Assembly (NCBI RefSeq): GCF_024385505.1
Contig: NZ_JANFLT010000006.1
Location: 558,001 to 622,000 of the forward strand
Origin: Arthrobacter zhaoxinii
GTDB taxonomy: Bacteria; Actinomycetota; Actinomycetes; Actinomycetales; Micrococcaceae
Direction: 5' to 3'
Length of the DNA: 64,000 bases
Part shown: positions 34,552-47,882 of the stretch, one piece after another
Numbering within the stretch: the first letter of the stretch is position 1
How the letters are laid out: each line of letters opens with the position of its first letter
Translations under genes and position numbers: made by a program
The notes under the pieces: generated by a model
What the model was told of the DNA's origin: nothing
Database searches by the model: none
The model's input: the letters and a program-made list of their open reading frames with translations, nothing else

Positions 34552-35409
34552 ATGAGCATCCCCAACAGCACCCCGGAAACGGCGTCCAGGTCCCTGGCCG
34601 GACGCACCATCCTGATGTCCGGCGGAAGCCGCGGCATCGGCCTCGCCATTGCCCTGCGCGCAGCAGCGGACGGCGCCAACATCGCCATGCTCGCCAAAAC
34701 GGCGGAGCCGCACCCGAAGCTGGAAGGTACCGTCTACACGGCCGCGGAACAGCTGGAAGCAGCCGGCGGCAAGGCCCTGCCGATCATCGGCGACGTGCGC
34801 CGCGACGAAGACGTTGCCCGCGCCGTCGAATCCACCATCGAGCAGTTCGGCGGGATCGACATTGTCCTGAACAACGCCTCGGCCATCGACCTTTCCGGCA
34901 CCGACGCCGTCACAATGAAGAGCTACGACCTGATGGCCGATATCAACACCCGCGGCACCTTTATGCTCTCGAAGTTCTCCCTGGATGCCCTGCGCCGGTC
35001 CGGCAACGGCCACATTCTGACGCTTTCCCCGCCCCTGAACCTGGATCCCAAGTGGGCCGGCGGCTACCTCGCCTACACGATGGCCAAGTACGGCATGTCC
35101 CTCACCACGCTGGGCCTTGCCGAGGAATTGAAGAACGACGGCGTGTCCGTGAACTCGCTCTGGCCGGTGACCGGCATCAACACCGCCGCCATCCGGAACA
35201 TGCCCGGCGGAGACAAGCTGGCCGCCGCTTCCCGCAGCGCAGACATCATGGCGGACGCCGCGCACGCCATCCTCACCCGTCCCAGCGGACAGTCCACCGG
35301 CAACTTCTACACCGACGAAGAGGTGCTGCGCGAGGAGGGAATCACGGATTTCAGCCAGTACGCGCCCGGGATCCCGGCGGACAAGCTGATGCCTGACTTC
35401 TTCCTCTAA
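34552..35409 (+). CDS. Short-chain dehydrogenase/reductase
   Basis: A 285-residue NAD(P)-dependent oxidoreductase of the SDR class, similar to the hydroxysteroid dehydrogenase-like 2 (HSDL2) group. The cofactor motif MSGGSRGIGLAIA (near residue 22) follows a short lead, the sugar/adenine Asp is in GDVRRDED, and NNASAID stands for the NNAG element. The catalytic Tyr-x3-Lys is YTMAKYG (Tyr and Lys at about 179 and 183), with Ser in TLSPPLNL. Unusual for the family is the long LNLDPKWAGGYLA stretch. Substrate unknown; a role in lipid or branched-chain metabolism fits the neighbouring carboxylase. The start is uncertain: ATG at 34552 used; a GTG at 34534 has AGGAG nearby. Confidence 0.9.
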   Translation: MSIPNSTPETASRSLAGRTILMSGGSRGIGLAIALRAAADGANIAMLAKTAEPHPKLEGTVYTAAEQLEAAGGKALPIIGDVRRDEDVARAVESTIEQFGGIDIVLNNASAIDLSGTDAVTMKSYDLMADINTRGTFMLSKFSLDALRRSGNGHILTLSPPLNLDPKWAGGYLAYTMAKYGMSLTTLGLAEELKNDGVSVNSLWPVTGINTAAIRNMPGGDKLAAASRSADIMADAAHAILTRPSGQSTGNFYTDEEVLREEGITDFSQYAPGIPADKLMPDFFL

Positions 35410-35469
35410 CCCGCTGCCGCCGGACCGGGCGCGGAGGGAATGTCAGGGCGCCCGCGTAAGATCGGAAGA

Positions 35470-36357
35470 ATGCAACTGCACTACTCCAGCATGGAAAGAC
35501 CGGCCCTGGATCCCGGCCGCCTGAGGACGGCCCTGCTGGCGCCCAACGGTCCCTTCGCTGCGCTGGACGTAGTAGCGGAAACCGGATCCACCAATACGGA
35601 CCTCGCGGACGCGGCACGGCTGCGCCCCTGGGAGGTTCCGGACCTGACCGTCCTGACCGCCGAGCTGCAGACCGCGGGCCGCGGCCGGATGGACCGCAGC
35701 TGGGTGGCCCCGGAGCGTTCCTCGCTGTTCGTCAGCGTGCTCCTGCGTCCCGTGAATTCTTCCGGCCGGCCCCTGCCCACAACCTCCTACGGCTGGCTGT
35801 CGCTGCTGGCCGCCCTGGCCATGGCTGAAAGCGTGGCCGCGCGGACCGGCGTCGAAGCCCGGCTGAAGTGGCCGAACGACGTCATGGTGGACGGCCGGAA
35901 GCTCGCCGGCGTGCTCGCCCAGCTGGTTCCCTCGTCCGACGGCGGCCCTCCCGCCGTGGTGGTCGGCGCCGGCCTGAACGTCAGCCTTACCGACGAAGAC
36001 CTGCCCGTCCCCACCGCCACCAGCCTGCTGATGGAGTACGCCTCCACCACGGACCGCAATGTCCTGCTGCAGGATTACCTGCTGGCGCTGGCGGCACGGT
36101 ACCGGGCGTTCTGCTCCGTGGACGGAGACCCGGAGGCAGTGCCGGCCGGACGGCAGGACGCGCTGCGGGACGAGGTCACCGCACGTCTGGGCACCCTGGG
36201 CCGCAGAGTAAGCGCACAGCTGCCCGGCGGCAGTGTGCTTACCGGGCATGCCGTGGCCCTGGCGCCCACCGGTGCGCTGGTGATTGTCGACGGCGCCGGT
36301 GCCGCGCACACCGTCAGTGCGGCCGACGTCGTTCACCTGCGCCCCGAGCAGCCGTGA
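35470..36357 (+). CDS. birA: Biotin--[acetyl-CoA-carboxylase] ligase
   Basis: A 295-residue enzyme that activates biotin with ATP and attaches it to the biotin-carrier Lys of accA3 (25029-26834). Features are ETGSTNTDLAD, the biotinyl-AMP loop TAGRGRMDRSW, LKWPNDVMVDGRKLAGVLAQL with the catalytic Lys, and VVGAGLNVS. The N-terminal DNA-binding domain of E. coli BirA is missing (starts directly with the catalytic part), so it is a ligase only, not a repressor. It sits 60 bases downstream of the SDR gene and is adjacent to the carboxylase locus. Start choice between ATG 35470 and 35440 is not certain. Confidence 0.93.
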   Translation: MQLHYSSMERPALDPGRLRTALLAPNGPFAALDVVAETGSTNTDLADAARLRPWEVPDLTVLTAELQTAGRGRMDRSWVAPERSSLFVSVLLRPVNSSGRPLPTTSYGWLSLLAALAMAESVAARTGVEARLKWPNDVMVDGRKLAGVLAQLVPSSDGGPPAVVVGAGLNVSLTDEDLPVPTATSLLMEYASTTDRNVLLQDYLLALAARYRAFCSVDGDPEAVPAGRQDALRDEVTARLGTLGRRVSAQLPGGSVLTGHAVALAPTGALVIVDGAGAAHTVSAADVVHLRPEQP

Positions 36358-36391
36358 GGGCTGTCCCGGCCCGCCTGCGGGGAGGCACTCC

Positions 36392-36961
36392 GTGCGCCTG
36401 AAACTCTCGCCCGGCGAGCACATCATTGCCGCCGGGCGCCCGCATGCCCGTTCCCTGTGGAAGCCGCTGACCCTGGCGGGAATCACGGGGGCACTGGCCG
36501 GATACGCCTTCGGGTGGCTGGGCCGTGACACGCTGCCCGGACAGCTGGGCGAATTCAGCCCCTACCTGCAGGCCGTGGCTGTTCTCCTGGCCGTGCTGGT
36601 GCTGGTCCGGTACTGCATTCCGCCGGTGCTGCGCTGGTACGCCGGGCGCATCATCCTCACCGACCGGAGGCTGATCCAGCGGCAGGGAGTGCTGATGCGC
36701 CGCGAGCATGAGATAGCCCTGGCTGCCATCTACCAGCTGGAAATCCGACAGTCCGTGACGGACCGGATGCAGCGCAGCGGCACCCTCATCCTCGACCTGG
36801 GCCACGGGCGGATTATGCATTATCCGGCCGTGCCGGAGGTGCACCGATTCCGCTCCATTGTGGTGGCCGCCATCGGGCAGCTGCCGCTGACTGCCATGTT
36901 CGATGGTGTAGATATGGAAACAAACGGGGGATACGACTACGAAGGGAGGGACGATGACTGA
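36392..36961 (+). CDS. PH-domain membrane protein
   Basis: A 189-residue bacterial PH-domain (bPH2/YdbS-like) membrane protein. It begins VRLKLSPGEHIIAAGRPHARSLWKPL, has two hydrophobic segments (about 27-46 and 58-81), then the PH-like part AGRIILTDRRLIQRQGVLMRREHEIALAAI. I use the GTG at 36392, with GGGGAGG just upstream. It is 34 bases after birA and overlaps the cyclase gene by 8 bases, so these three are probably one transcript; the same gene order occurs in M. tuberculosis (Rv3278c-Rv3279c region as I recall). Function unknown, possibly membrane sensing for the cyclase. Confidence 0.85.
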   Translation: MRLKLSPGEHIIAAGRPHARSLWKPLTLAGITGALAGYAFGWLGRDTLPGQLGEFSPYLQAVAVLLAVLVLVRYCIPPVLRWYAGRIILTDRRLIQRQGVLMRREHEIALAAIYQLEIRQSVTDRMQRSGTLILDLGHGRIMHYPAVPEVHRFRSIVVAAIGQLPLTAMFDGVDMETNGGYDYEGRDDD

Positions 36962-38102
36962 TGCCGGCCACGGCGGGTCCGGCCCCGCGAGCCACCCCGA
37001 ACCAATAACCCGGCCAATCCAGCCGGTGCCGGTACGGCGTCCCGACTATACCCATGCCGGGACGGGTACCGAGATTGACCGCGAGGACGTCCGCAGGCTC
37101 GAGGCGCAGCTGCTGGGCGGGCCGCGGACGCTTCGGCGCCGGGAGGCCGCCGCCGAAGCGGGCGTGTCCCTGCTCTCCGCCCGCAAGCTCTGGCGCGCCA
37201 TGGGCTTTCCGAACCTCGACGACGACGCCGTCTTCTTCACCGAACAGGACCGCGAGGCCCTGAGCACCGTGATTGAACTGGTGCGCGATGAACAGCTCAC
37301 CGAGGAAGCGGCTATTTCCATCATGCGGTCCATCGGGCAGATGACGGACCGGATGGTGGTGTGGCAGGTCGAAGCGCTGGTGGAGGAAATGGTGGTCCGC
37401 CGCGGGATCACTGACGCCGAAGCCCGCAAGCGGCTGGTCGAGGCTCTTCCCGACCTCATCGAGCCGCTCGAAAAGACCCTCGTGTACGCCTGGAAGCGCC
37501 AGCTCAATGCCGCCGTCCAGCGCCTCGCCCTGCGCGCCGAGGCCGGTCTGGCCAGCCACGACGACGCCGCCTCCGACGATGCACCGCTTCCGCTGGCACG
37601 CGCCGTGGGTTTCGCCGATCTGGTCTCCTATACGAGCCTTTCCCGGCAGATGAATGAGAAGACGTTGGCCCAGATGGTGCAGCGCTTTGAGCACAAGTGC
37701 GCCGAAATCATCTCGGTGGGCGGGGGCCGGCTGGTCAAGACCATCGGCGACGAAGTCCTGTTCAACGCCGAAACGCCCGAGGCCGGTGCCGAAATCTCCC
37801 TGGCGCTGGCGAAGGCGTTCACGGAGGACGAGCTGCTGCCCTCGGCCCGGGTGTCCCTGGTCTGGGGTCGGGTGCTTTCCCGACTGGGCGATATCTACGG
37901 CCCCACCGTCAACCTGGCCTCCCGGCTGACCTCCCTGGCCGAACCCGGCACTGTCCTCACCGACGCCTCCACCGCTGCCGCACTGAAGGACAACCCGAAG
38001 TTTGTGCTGATTCCGCACCAGCCGCGCAATGTCCGGGGGTTCGGGGAGATCCATCCGGTGACCCTGGCCCGGGGGACCGGATCGGGGCTCGTGCTCGACT
38101 AG
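36954..38102 (+). CDS. Class III adenylate/guanylate cyclase
   Basis: A 382-residue cytoplasmic nucleotidyl cyclase, likely making cAMP. The N-terminal half (1-200) is a helical region seen in some actinobacterial cyclases that are thought to sense pH or ligands (GVSLLSARKLWRAMGFPNLDDDAVFFTEQDR). The catalytic domain (about 215-375) has the first metal Asp222 in VGFADLVSYT, Lys262 and Asp266 in KTIGDEVLF, and the C-terminal Asn/Arg pair in YGPTVNLASRL, so all activity residues appear present. It overlaps the PH-domain gene by 8 bases. The Lys and Asp specificity residues fit adenylyl rather than guanylyl cyclase, though only biochemistry would settle it. Confidence 0.92.
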   Translation: MTDAGHGGSGPASHPEPITRPIQPVPVRRPDYTHAGTGTEIDREDVRRLEAQLLGGPRTLRRREAAAEAGVSLLSARKLWRAMGFPNLDDDAVFFTEQDREALSTVIELVRDEQLTEEAAISIMRSIGQMTDRMVVWQVEALVEEMVVRRGITDAEARKRLVEALPDLIEPLEKTLVYAWKRQLNAAVQRLALRAEAGLASHDDAASDDAPLPLARAVGFADLVSYTSLSRQMNEKTLAQMVQRFEHKCAEIISVGGGRLVKTIGDEVLFNAETPEAGAEISLALAKAFTEDELLPSARVSLVWGRVLSRLGDIYGPTVNLASRLTSLAEPGTVLTDASTAAALKDNPKFVLIPHQPRNVRGFGEIHPVTLARGTGSGLVLD

Positions 38103-38176
38103 CCTTCTGCCAATGTCGAAGCTGCGCGCTGTGCCTAAGCCGTGGCGGCCGTCGTCGGTTAGGGTATGAGGGAGAT

Positions 38177-38215
38177 ATGCGTAAGCCAGATCACTTTAGT
38201 AAACCTGCCGAATAG
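38177..38215 (+). CDS. Possible 12-codon leader peptide before the PP2C gene
   Basis: A 12-codon frame (MRKPDHFSKPAE) with GAGGGAG directly upstream ends 7 bases before the PP2C start. If translated, it may couple or attenuate translation of the next gene. Only a candidate; no homologous leader is known to me. Confidence 0.25.
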   Translation: MRKPDHFSKPAE

Positions 38216-38222
38216 GGCGTGA

Positions 38223-39050
38223 ATGAACTCCGACGAAACGACATCCCCGGATACTGACCTGCACGCTGTGTTTGGTTACGCCTCCGACCGGGGACTGCGA
38301 CGCGAATTGAATGAAGACTCGCTTATCGCTGCCGACCCGATCTTCGCTGTCGCAGACGGCATGGGCGGACATGAAGCAGGAGAGGTGGCGAGCAGCATCT
38401 GCGTCCGGACCCTCGGTGATTCCCCGATCGTGGGGAAGCATCTGCCGGAGTTTTCAGCCGAGCAGCTGGAGGCACTGATTGGAGAGTCCGACCGCCGCAT
38501 CCGTGAAGCCACGGGTGGGCGCGCCGGCACTACGCTGACCGGTGCGGTCCTTGTCCGGGAAGGGGGAAAGCCTCATTGGCTTGTCTTCAACGTCGGTGAT
38601 TCCCGTACCTACCGGCTCAGTTCCGGGGTCTTGGCACAGGTCACCGTGGACCACAGCGAAGTGCAGGAACTGGTGGACCTGGGGCAGATCACTGCAGACG
38701 AGGCGCTCGTGCATCCGCGCCGCCATGTGGTCACCCGTGCACTGGGGACGGGCAACGACGCCGAGGCCGATTTCTGGCTCATCCCCGTGGAGCCCGGAGA
38801 CCGGCTCATGGTGTGTTCCGACGGATTGACCGGCGAGGTTTCCGACACCCACATTCTCCAGGTCCTCACCTCCGTGCCGAATCCGCAGGATGCGTGTTCA
38901 GCCCTCGTCCAAGCCGCTTTGCGCTCGGGTGGACGGGACAACATTACAGTTTTGGTAGTCGACGCCGAGGGCGCCGCTGCAGGCGGCGAGGGGTCCGACG
39001 CGGTCACCCTGACGGGGACCTCGGCAGACTCCACTGACTTGGCCGAATAA
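38223..39050 (+). CDS. PP2C-family serine/threonine protein phosphatase
   Basis: A 275-residue metal-dependent phosphatase that removes phosphate from Ser/Thr of proteins. The motifs are all there: RRELNEDSLI, the metal Asp45 in VADGMGGHEAG, NVGDSRTYRL, VCSDGLTGEV and GGRDNITVLVV. The last 40 residues are acidic/Ala-Gly/Thr-rich (AAAGGEGSDAVTLTGTSADSTD) and look disordered. No membrane segment. It is likely to counter a Pkn-type kinase or act in stress signalling, but no kinase is in view. It lies between the cyclase and a DUF6457 gene, in a separate signalling segment. Confidence 0.93.
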   Translation: MNSDETTSPDTDLHAVFGYASDRGLRRELNEDSLIAADPIFAVADGMGGHEAGEVASSICVRTLGDSPIVGKHLPEFSAEQLEALIGESDRRIREATGGRAGTTLTGAVLVREGGKPHWLVFNVGDSRTYRLSSGVLAQVTVDHSEVQELVDLGQITADEALVHPRRHVVTRALGTGNDAEADFWLIPVEPGDRLMVCSDGLTGEVSDTHILQVLTSVPNPQDACSALVQAALRSGGRDNITVLVVDAEGAAAGGEGSDAVTLTGTSADSTDLAE

Positions 39051-39087
39051 GCTTGACGAATACAACCCGCACCACCGAAGGAGCCTA

Positions 39088-39405
39088 ATGAGCAAGAACC
39101 CGGACATGGAAGAGCGCCTGCTGAGCGATTGGAGCCGCCGCCTGACCCAGGCGCTGCAGATCCTGGATCTGGAAGTGGACCACAAGATGCTGGTGGAACT
39201 GGGCGAAAAGTCCGCGCAGAGCGTCTCCGGCAACGCAGGCGTGATCAGCGCCTTTGTTGTGGGGTACGCGGCAGGGCTGACTACCACCAGCGGGCGGAAG
39301 GGTGCGGATGAGGCAGTCCAGAAGGCTGCGGACACTGCTTTCCAGCTGGCCGAGACCGGTGTGGACGGACCGGATAATCCGGGCTGGAAGGGTTCCGCCC
39401 AGTAA
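39088..39405 (+). CDS. DUF6457 domain-containing protein
   Basis: A 105-residue, mostly helical protein of the DUF6457 family (from memory often near or fused to molybdenum-cofactor genes): LLSDWSRRLTQALQILDLEVDHKMLVELGEKSAQSV and ISAFVVGYAAGLTTTS. It sits convergently beside a molybdopterin oxidoreductase (39512-41860), which fits a molybdenum-related role, but no function is established. The ribosome site AAGGAG is before the ATG. A strong terminator follows. Confidence 0.85.
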   Translation: MSKNPDMEERLLSDWSRRLTQALQILDLEVDHKMLVELGEKSAQSVSGNAGVISAFVVGYAAGLTTTSGRKGADEAVQKAADTAFQLAETGVDGPDNPGWKGSAQ

Positions 39406-39455
39406 ACGGCAGAATCGAATGCACTGACCGTCAGCCGCCCACAGGGCGCAGGTAG

Positions 39456-39500
39456 ACGCACGAGAGGCCAGGACCGAAGTCCTGGCCTCTCGTGCGTTTT
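39456..39500. terminator. Convergent bidirectional terminator
   Basis: A 19-base-pair stem (from ACGCACGAGAGGCC at 39456) with a CGAA loop, TTTT on the forward side. It separates the DUF6457 gene from the convergent molybdoenzyme gene and may serve both. Confidence 0.85.
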
Positions 39501-39511
39501 GCTTTGGACCG

Positions 39512-41860
<2,349 letters not shown>

Positions 41861-42165
41861 GCCGCACTTCCCTTCATCGCTTAGCTGCAGGTACGCCGTA
41901 GGCGAACTAGACTCTCCCGCAGTTTACCTACCATTAGGCCTAACCGTGAGGCCGCACCGCCGCAAGCGCTGCGGCAGTCGGGCCGCGTCCCTCCACTCCC
42001 CGACGGCGGCGGGGTGCCCGGACGCCGTTGGGACCGGTACGAAACAGTCCCAAAAGTTGGCTGAATTGCCTCCGGATTTGTCCACCGGATTTCCTTGACC
42101 GTTTTCCATTCTGTGGGTTTGATGGGTGGCTACTGATGTCCATGGACCACAAGTGGGGGTAGCCG
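41861..42165. other. Intergenic region (305 bases)
   Basis: Divergent gap between the molybdoenzyme and the immunity-type gene. No gene, tRNA or strong hairpin seen. Its right half is less GC-rich than the left, marking the border of the accessory island. Confidence 0.5.
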
Positions 42166-42615
42166 GTGTCTGAAGAGTTGGCGGGTCTGGATCTGGTTTT
42201 GCGGCGGACGGAGCTGGAAAAGGATCTGGCCCGTGTTCTTGACGAGGGTGTGCCGGGTGGCTGGCAGTCACTGAAGTTTGAGGCTCGTTCTGCGGGCAAG
42301 GTGACGGAATCGCTGACCTATGTTTACCGTAATGGTGTCGAAGAGAGGGCAAACTCGAAGGCCGCCTTTTCGCTGTTGAGGCCGTTGCGCAAGCTGATGT
42401 ATCGGCCGGACTACGGCACCTGGTTTTCGATGGAGATGCACCTCGATAACCAAGGCCATGCCGAAACGCACTACAACTTTGATGAGGAAGAGGACTGGAG
42501 CTTCCCGCTTGCGGATCGGTCCTATCAGCAAGACCAGCAGAGGTTCCCGCGGGATCCGGAACATATTCCGGGATGGCTGGCTCCGAAGCTTGGGCTTGGC
42601 AGCCATGGTTCGTGA
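42166..42615 (+). CDS. YezG-type immunity protein (DUF600)
   Basis: A 149-residue cytoplasmic protein resembling the YezG/DUF600 family of immunity proteins that neutralise LXG-type polymorphic toxins. The middle part SMEMHLDNQGHAETHYNFDEEEDW and ending DQQRFPRDPEHIPGWL match the family pattern of a strand followed by an acidic patch and the F-P-R-x-P-x-x-I-P-x-W-L segment. GTG start at 42166, with GGGGGT upstream. No toxin gene is adjacent, so it may be an orphan immunity gene left after toxin loss, or a defence against toxins of competitors. It overlaps the next gene by 11 bases. Confidence 0.75.
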   Translation: MSEELAGLDLVLRRTELEKDLARVLDEGVPGGWQSLKFEARSAGKVTESLTYVYRNGVEERANSKAAFSLLRPLRKLMYRPDYGTWFSMEMHLDNQGHAETHYNFDEEEDWSFPLADRSYQQDQQRFPRDPEHIPGWLAPKLGLGSHGS

Positions 42616-43098
42616 TGACGAGCAGGGAACATCCCCGCCGGCCAAGAACCGTCCGCCGGAGACCTTCCCGAATGGGATGCGGATCCCGCACTATTACGGG
42701 GTGTGGCGGGTGAATGGTTCTCCGCCAAACTCAGGCGGGAGACTGCAACGCTCATCTCATTTGACCTTGAGCCACCGAGCGCGGAGTGGTCCCCCTCGCG
42801 GCAGACGGATGAATCAGGTCATCCCTGGTACTGGAAGCTGGAGGTGCTGAGGGAGGCGCTTGACCGTCTGATTGATGTTCGCGTGACCGCGATATGGCGC
42901 GGAATTGAATGCAACTTGGGTGGATACAATAACGGCATCGTTCACGCCCGCGTTAGGACAAACCCGGAGCAGGAGGCGAAGGTCAGGCGGGGAGAGATCC
43001 CCGAGATCGTCATGGCCGACCGGACTGAATATGTCGGGACCTTCCTGTGGGAAGACCTGGAAGACATCAGGATGGAAGAAAAGGACCTGAAGAAGTAG
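42605..43098 (+). pseudogene. Frameshifted gene in the immunity island
   Basis: Two frames together look like one gene: the first (ATG at 42605, MVRDDEQGTSPPAKNRP...GMRIPHYYGVWR) shows coding-type third-position GC, then becomes unreadable; the second frame continues with GEWFSAKLRRETATLISFD and ends at 43098 (EDLEDIRMEEKDLKK). The switch is at the G-run 42708-42710: one extra G would give YYGVWRGEWFSAKL. So it is either a real frameshift or a sequencing error. An alternative is that a GTG at 42703 starts a shorter, intact protein. The family is not recognised; it may be a second immunity-like protein. The ATG overlaps the preceding stop. Confidence 0.6.
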
Positions 43099-43179
43099 GA
43101 AGTGTTTGTCGCTGTCTGAGGGCACTTCGGATCGTCGGGAAACTGTTGTTTCTTAGAACAACGGATTCCGGGAGAAACG

Positions 43180-43671
43180 GTGCCGGCGGTATATTCTCTG
43201 GCTATGTGGAGTTCCAGCGGCGTGAAGTTGACCGGTGACTACGGTACGTGGAACGGCCAGGAAGTTGAACTGGATTCAACGACGCCATCCAACGGGACAC
43301 TTCTGCTTATTCAGCATGGTGGAGACCGCCCGGATGCAAGTTGGATGACTATCGACCTGGGGAACGTGTACCCCATACCCGGTATCAGGCACTCGCTTCG
43401 GGTTCCTGCAGAGGAGGTCTCAGACATCCATGCCGTGCGGACCGCCGGGGAAATCAGCCCTTGGAACCAGGTGCAGATCCTTGCAGAGAATGCAGAAGGA
43501 AAATTCGCTGTCGTTACCGGTTCCGATAAACAGCGACTGGTGGACAGTTACGGGTTTTCCACATTTTCCGGCGAACCGGTACACCGCTCGCATGTTTTCG
43601 GATGGCTGCCCGGGGAAATGGTCCACAACATTGAATCCGTCGTGAGCTGGCGTAAGGACGACGCGTCATGA
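43180..43671 (+). CDS. Hypothetical protein of the immunity island
   Basis: A 163-residue protein of unknown family. GTG start at 43180 with GGGAG upstream (ATG at 43204 is an alternative). It reads as a soluble alpha/beta protein, with ELDSTTPSNGTLLLIQHGGDR, GNVYPIPGIRHSLRVPAEEVSDIHAV and FSTFSGEPVHRSHVFGWLPG. It has no signal peptide, membrane segment or motif I recognise. It lies 81 bases after the frameshifted gene and 110 bases before ligA, on the same strand, and its codon use is less GC-rich than ligA, consistent with the accessory island. An immunity role is guesswork by position. Confidence 0.6.
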   Translation: MPAVYSLAMWSSSGVKLTGDYGTWNGQEVELDSTTPSNGTLLLIQHGGDRPDASWMTIDLGNVYPIPGIRHSLRVPAEEVSDIHAVRTAGEISPWNQVQILAENAEGKFAVVTGSDKQRLVDSYGFSTFSGEPVHRSHVFGWLPGEMVHNIESVVSWRKDDAS

Positions 43672-43781
43672 GTCGACCCGGGGATGCGGGACGCGGGCGG
43701 TCCGACGTAAGGCCCTGACATCCGCCGTCGCCCGTTTCGCATAACTCCCGCTGGCGCACGCTATGGGGCAAGATTGGTTAG

Positions 43782-46825
<3,044 letters not shown>

Positions 46826-46851
46826 CGGTGGCTGGACGCTAGTCTGCTGGG

Positions 46852-47715
46852 ATGGAAGCCTGGCATCGGAACCGTCTGAGTGCGCGGCAGGCTGAACTTG
46901 TCGAGTCCTGGCTGCCGGGGGTGAGTTTCGTTGCCGATCTCTCCTGGAACCTTCTGGATACGGCTGTCCTCGAAGTAGCCGACGCAGCCGACATGCAGCG
47001 CAGATACGTGGTCAAAGCTGCCGGGCCCACCAATCACCACATAGGACGTGAGATAGACGCCCATGAGTCATGGATAAGCGTCTGGTCCGGGCAGAACCGT
47101 GCGCCGAAGCTCGTCCACGCGGACCGTTCCGAGAACATTTTGGTCACGGAGTATCTGCAAGGGTCCCTCGTGGAGGGAACCGAAGCTGAATACGCCCCGG
47201 GCACCTATCAGCAGGCCGGCTGTCTTTTGCGGATATTCCATGAACAAACCGCGCGTACCGACGTCGACTATGAGGCACGGGCCACGGGCAAAGCGTTGTC
47301 GTGGCTGGAGAGGCCTCACCGCATTTCCGAATCCCGTATTGCCCGGGTTAGGGCTATTCTCGGCGCCTATCGGCCCAAGCCGGTGGTTCTCGTTCCGACC
47401 CATGGCGACTGGCAACCCCGCAACTGGCTCATGGACGGCAGCGAGCTGAGGGTCATCGATTTTGGCCGGTACGATTTCAGGCCGGCCCTGACCGATCTTT
47501 GCCGTTTGGCTGTGCAGCAATGGAGGTCCCGCAGTTATCTGGAGGCTGCCTTTTTCGAGGGGTACGGTACGGACTTCCGAGACGGTGATGTCTGGAACGT
47601 AACGCTGCTGCGGGAAGCTGTCTCCACTGCTGCGTGGGCTTACCAAGTCGGCGACCGTAGATTTGAGGCACAAGGCCACCGGATGCTCCGGGATGCGTTG
47701 GGCAACTTCTCGTGA
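46852..47715 (+). CDS. Aminoglycoside-phosphotransferase-family kinase-like protein
   Basis: A 287-residue kinase-like protein of the APH/choline kinase fold. The catalytic loop THGDWQPRNWLMDG places the base Asp186 three residues before the conserved Gln-Pro-x-Asn, and the metal motif is VIDFGRYDF (Asp203). The nucleotide-binding Lys is in YVVKAAGP, and the HEQ segment after RIFHEQTA is typical. The substrate is unknown; many such proteins act on sugars, amines or nucleosides and not on antibiotics. It is 26 bases downstream of the inositol-phosphatase-like gene. Codon use is slightly less GC-rich than ligA. Confidence 0.85.
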   Translation: MEAWHRNRLSARQAELVESWLPGVSFVADLSWNLLDTAVLEVADAADMQRRYVVKAAGPTNHHIGREIDAHESWISVWSGQNRAPKLVHADRSENILVTEYLQGSLVEGTEAEYAPGTYQQAGCLLRIFHEQTARTDVDYEARATGKALSWLERPHRISESRIARVRAILGAYRPKPVVLVPTHGDWQPRNWLMDGSELRVIDFGRYDFRPALTDLCRLAVQQWRSRSYLEAAFFEGYGTDFRDGDVWNVTLLREAVSTAAWAYQVGDRRFEAQGHRMLRDALGNFS

Positions 47716-47882
47716 CTTTGGTCTGCCGGGTGTCGGGCCTTAAGCATTTTCCGAGCGCCGCCAGCGGCTTGCTTTGGGGTAGGTAGTTGCGTTCAAAAGA
47801 CGGGTATTTCCGGTTTTCCGGAGGGGACGTTTTGGGCTGTTTTTGGGCCGGAAATGTCAGTGCCGGGTGAAATTCTTGGGGT

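Noticed and set aside
46852-47715. Aminoglycoside resistance gene
   Set aside because: Only the general APH fold is supported; substrate-specific residues are not recognisable and the family is large.
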